A DNA stretch of 64,000 bases, from NCBI GenBank assembly GCA_023212725.1, contig JALBYF010000025.1, positions 178,094 through 242,093 of the forward strand, written 5' to 3'. The notes below the pieces were generated by a model that saw nothing but the letters and a program-made list of their open reading frames with translations, had not been told where the DNA came from and searched no databases. Origin of the DNA: Tranzscheliella williamsii. Taxonomy: Eukaryota > Basidiomycota > Ustilaginomycetes > Ustilaginales > Ustilaginaceae. Each line of letters begins with the position of its first letter. Position 1 is the first letter of the stretch. Made by a program: the position numbers and the translations under genes. This document shows, one piece after another, positions 61,179 to 64,000 of this stretch.

Positions 61179-63590
61179 ATGAGTTCCAGTCCGATGCTCA
61201 ACGCTGAAAGGCGCTTCGAGCCGGCCTCCGGCATGGCTTCTTCCTCCTCCATCCGGAACACACTTTCCGATGCGCTCAGCTCGACAAAAGCTTACCTGCA
61301 GCCCTTTACGCCTGCCTCTCCCTACCTCTCGTCCTCTGGCCTCAACGCTCACCACGAGCCCGGTCGCTTGCTCAATGATGTCGCACCTCAGCTCATGACC
61401 ACCAGGATGATGGCTGCCGTGGCCAATTCGAACACCGCTCTTGGCCTCTCCAGCGATGGCCAGAGGCGTGCGAGACTGCTGCTTACTCCCGGCTTCTCGC
61501 TCGCGAGTCCGGCCAGGTCGCTCGTCCGTCTGGGCGGCTCACTGATCCAGTCAGGCATTGGCAGAGGCCCAATGAACGGCATCACCTCGCACGAACTCTT
61601 TGTCCTGGAGGAGAGCGATAGAATCCTGGCGACGGCGGTCCAGGATCTTGATCTCGACCACAACGCGGACACGAAGAACAGCAGTAGAGGTACCATTGAA
61701 GGCGCGAAAACCAGAAATGACCCATCCGTCTCGTTGCTCAGAGGATTCCAGGCTACAATACCTAGTTCCACCGAAGGTCGCCATCGCCGGAGAAAGGTAC
61801 GGGCTATGGCAAGTGGATACGAGGACGGTCCTGACGGTCCCACGAAATTGGGCCTGAAGGCGATGGGAGACAAAGCGAGGGGTCTGTTGGTAGAAGGCGC
61901 CGAGCCAGAGGCGGTCTCGGCTTTCCAAGCACGTGAACATCGGCATGCACGTCGTAATCAGGCGAGCCGCATCCTGTCCAAGGGTAAAGATGGCATCCGC
62001 GCTTCCTCCATTCAAGTAGAGGAGCTGGAACGCCAACTACAGGAGATCGGAAAGGAACAGGAAGATATCCGAGTCAAGCGTGCTCTTATCAACTCGGAGA
62101 TGGCAGCGGTGGACGCTAAGATCCAAGTGCTGGAACGCATCAAAGCAGGCTTGAACAGCAAGCTACTCGGCTTACGGGAAGAGGAGTTGGAGATCAATGA
62201 CGAGCACGAAGGCGTCGCCGAGCTGCTCGCCGTCCAGAGGCATCTCCGTGCCATGCCAGGTGGGCCGGCAGCCGCGGCCAACGCTGCTACATCTGGAGCC
62301 ACGGCGAGTCCGGGAAGCAGTCGTAGGCGTAAGGGTCCGTTGTTCATGCCCAGCGAGCACGATGAACTGCCTTCGGGCGTTGCCTTTATGACGCTTGCGG
62401 ACCGCTCTGGGCCGATCACGTCGCTCGACTTTACCGAGCCTTATGGTACTCTCATTTCGGCCTCGGTGGACGAGACGGTGCGCGTATGGGATCTGGCGTC
62501 TGGCGACGAGGTAGGCCGGCTGCGTGGTCACAGCGGGACGGTAAAGTGTCTGCAGGTAGAGGATGAGGTCTGCATCACGGGCGGAGCCGACAACTCGATC
62601 CGAATCTGGGATCTGACCAAGGTGGAAAACTTCGAAGCCAGACTGACCATGACAGCGTCCGGCGAGCTGCCTTCCAGACGAAAATCGGCAGAATTGAACG
62701 ATGCTGGGGATGAGAGCCTCAGCAGCATCAAGATTCGTGACGGCGACACCAGTGTTGACGAGGCGGATCTGGACGAGTACGATCCGTGCGTGAAGCGGCT
62801 CGAGGGACATAGCAAGTCGGTCACAGCGCTCTACTTTGACGACAACTGCTTGGTCACGGGCGCCTCGGACAAGACGTTGCGCCAGTGGGATCTCAACACA
62901 GGACAGTGCGTGCTAACAATGGATATCTTGTGGGCGATCTCCAACCCGACGTCGTCGCAGGCTATCTCGCAATCCGAGTTTGGATTCCCCGAGTCACCTT
63001 CGCGGAAAGCATCGTCGTCTTCGATCCTGGGTCCCTCTCGGCCGGACCTGGCTTCGAGAGACTCGTTCTCGGTGCTGAACAATGTCTCAGGGGCGTTCGC
63101 CTATCCGACACCGCCGTATGCAGATGGAAGCTGGGAGATGTACCAGGACTTTGTCGGTGGAGTGCAGTTCTGGGGATACGCGCTCGCCAGTGGCTCGGGA
63201 GACGGCGGGGTGAGGATGTGGGACATGAGGACGGGTCAAGCGCATCGAACGCTGCTGGGACACACGGCGCCGGTGACCTGCCTGCAATTCGACGAGCAGC
63301 ACATCATTTCGGGAAGCTTGGACAAGTCGATCCGGATCTGGGATCTGAGGATGGGCTCGATCTCGGACACGATCCGCTACGATCATCCGGTCACCTCGTT
63401 GCAGTTTGACTCGAGGAAGATTCTAGCAGCGACGGGCGAGAATGGCGCCAAGATCTTCAACCGCACCACGCTCCAGCACGGCTCTTTGACGCTCAATGGC
63501 CACACGTCGCCCGTCGAGAAACTTCGCTACATGGACAAGTATGCGGTCTCCGGAGGCAAAGACAGCGTCGTCAAGATCTGGGCTCTTTGA
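61179..63590 (+). CDS. MDV1: Mitochondrial fission adaptor, MDV1/CAF4-type WD40 protein
   Basis: 803 residues from the ATG at 61179 (the open frame reaches a GTG six codons upstream). Region order is that of Mdv1: an N-terminal helical part (about 1-270) that would bind Fis1; a coiled coil at about 277-355 (IQVEELERQLQEIGKEQED, then INSEMAAVDAKIQVLERI); and a seven-bladed WD40 propeller from about 405 to the end. WD blades include ITSLDFTEPYGTLISASVDE, VWDLASGDEVGRLRGHSG, QWDLNTGQCVLTMDILWA and IWDLRMGSISDTI. A conserved blade insert (SWEMYQDFVGGVQFWGYAL) is typical of fungal Mdv1 homologues. It recruits the dynamin Dnm1 to the outer mitochondrial membrane. A Ser-rich insert of about 45 residues lies in the blade near 495-530. 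Intronless. Confidence 0.93.
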   Translation: MSSSPMLNAERRFEPASGMASSSSIRNTLSDALSSTKAYLQPFTPASPYLSSSGLNAHHEPGRLLNDVAPQLMTTRMMAAVANSNTALGLSSDGQRRARLLLTPGFSLASPARSLVRLGGSLIQSGIGRGPMNGITSHELFVLEESDRILATAVQDLDLDHNADTKNSSRGTIEGAKTRNDPSVSLLRGFQATIPSSTEGRHRRRKVRAMASGYEDGPDGPTKLGLKAMGDKARGLLVEGAEPEAVSAFQAREHRHARRNQASRILSKGKDGIRASSIQVEELERQLQEIGKEQEDIRVKRALINSEMAAVDAKIQVLERIKAGLNSKLLGLREEELEINDEHEGVAELLAVQRHLRAMPGGPAAAANAATSGATASPGSSRRRKGPLFMPSEHDELPSGVAFMTLADRSGPITSLDFTEPYGTLISASVDETVRVWDLASGDEVGRLRGHSGTVKCLQVEDEVCITGGADNSIRIWDLTKVENFEARLTMTASGELPSRRKSAELNDAGDESLSSIKIRDGDTSVDEADLDEYDPCVKRLEGHSKSVTALYFDDNCLVTGASDKTLRQWDLNTGQCVLTMDILWAISNPTSSQAISQSEFGFPESPSRKASSSSILGPSRPDLASRDSFSVLNNVSGAFAYPTPPYADGSWEMYQDFVGGVQFWGYALASGSGDGGVRMWDMRTGQAHRTLLGHTAPVTCLQFDEQHIISGSLDKSIRIWDLRMGSISDTIRYDHPVTSLQFDSRKILAATGENGAKIFNRTTLQHGSLTLNGHTSPVEKLRYMDKYAVSGGKDSVVKIWAL

Positions 63591-64000
63591 GCAAGCCGGT
63601 GCTATTCTACTGCGAGGCGCCGTCTAAGCGCCCAACCGCCCTATCGCCCTGATGCACAGATCACCGCACCCATGCGCAGACCACCGCCCTCGTGCGCAGA
63701 CCATTTCACGTTGGATCCCTTGATAAATCTGTACTGCGTGATCGTGCCATGATGGAGCAGGCCAGCGCACAGACTGTATGATAAGGAGAACGAGAAGTGC
63801 GGTCGGTTGTGGCACGCCCTAACAATGCACTTGTGCTGGGTTCGCTGCTGAGCATATCATCCGGGCGATGATATATGGACCACACTTTTCCCTAGATGAA
63901 CCACAATTTCCCGATGCGAAACTAAGAAAGAACCGGCTCTCTCGTGAGTCTGGAACCTCGGAATGGGAGCTGGTGATGCGAAACTTGACCGCCTGGCGCA
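63591..64000. other. MDV1 3' flank to the right edge
   Basis: 410 bp. A short imperfect direct repeat (TGCGCAGACCACCGCCC and GTGCGCAGACCAT) lies at 63671-63703. No gene can be supported. Confidence 0.5.

Overview
The window looks like chromosomal DNA of a basidiomycete smut-lineage fungus (Ustilaginomycotina, probably Ustilaginaceae). The evidence is a GC-rich sequence with eukaryotic, mostly intronless genes; very long serine/proline-rich regulatory proteins; a few short introns (about 80-90 nt) with GTAAGT/GTATGT-type donors; and protein families typical of fungi (PHO89-type phosphate symporter, Dal5-type MFS permease, PNS1/CTL transporter, MDV1). There are no operons, no rRNA, and no tRNA or CRISPR that I could recognise. 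All identities come from reading motifs by eye; no database was searched.

Layout, left to right. 1-228: probable 3' end of a plus-strand gene. 2275-7779: large Ser-rich protein with a hydrophobic C-terminus. 8029-11907 (-): vacuolar/plasma-membrane type Ca2+ ATPase. 13581-16394 (-): probable ribosome-biogenesis protein (NOL11/Utp8-like). 18910-22530: large Ser-rich protein with an N-terminal histone-fold-like region. About 22952-23515 (-): possible degraded ORF. 24121-25695: MFS anion permease. 25952-27879 (-): Na+/phosphate symporter with one intron. 29748-33590: CAND1. 33720-35297 (-): PCID2/Csn12-like PCI protein. 35489-39382: GPI13/PIG-O. 39592-41601 (-): Chk1 kinase. 42090-43007: CSN7. 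43244-46426 (-): choline-transporter-like protein with a 3' terminal exon. 47782-48513: mitochondrial GrpE (Mge1). 49757-51724: poly(A)-binding protein. 52608-53288 (-): small secreted Pro/Ser/Tyr-rich protein. 53680-54235: tandem repeat and a 201-bp MITE-like element. 55122-56039: PNO1/DIM2. 56333-58663 (-): CDC6. About 58862-59809 (-): KEN-box protein. 61179-63590: MDV1-type mitochondrial fission adaptor.

Functional themes. Cullin-RING/COP9/PCI genes lie close together (CAND1, PCID2/Csn12-like, CSN7 within about 13 kb). Replication-checkpoint genes are also present (Chk1, CDC6 and a KEN-box protein in tandem with CDC6). Two phosphate/anion transporters are convergent neighbours.

The most unusual signals are these. 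(1) A repeated within-gene switch from G-ending to C-ending codons near gene 3' ends, oriented with transcription on both strands. (2) An H2A-like histone fold at the start of a 1206-residue disordered protein. (3) An 11-nt motif, GTCTAACATGC, present at least four times, all in non-coding DNA. (4) A short inverted-repeat element flanked by AAT.
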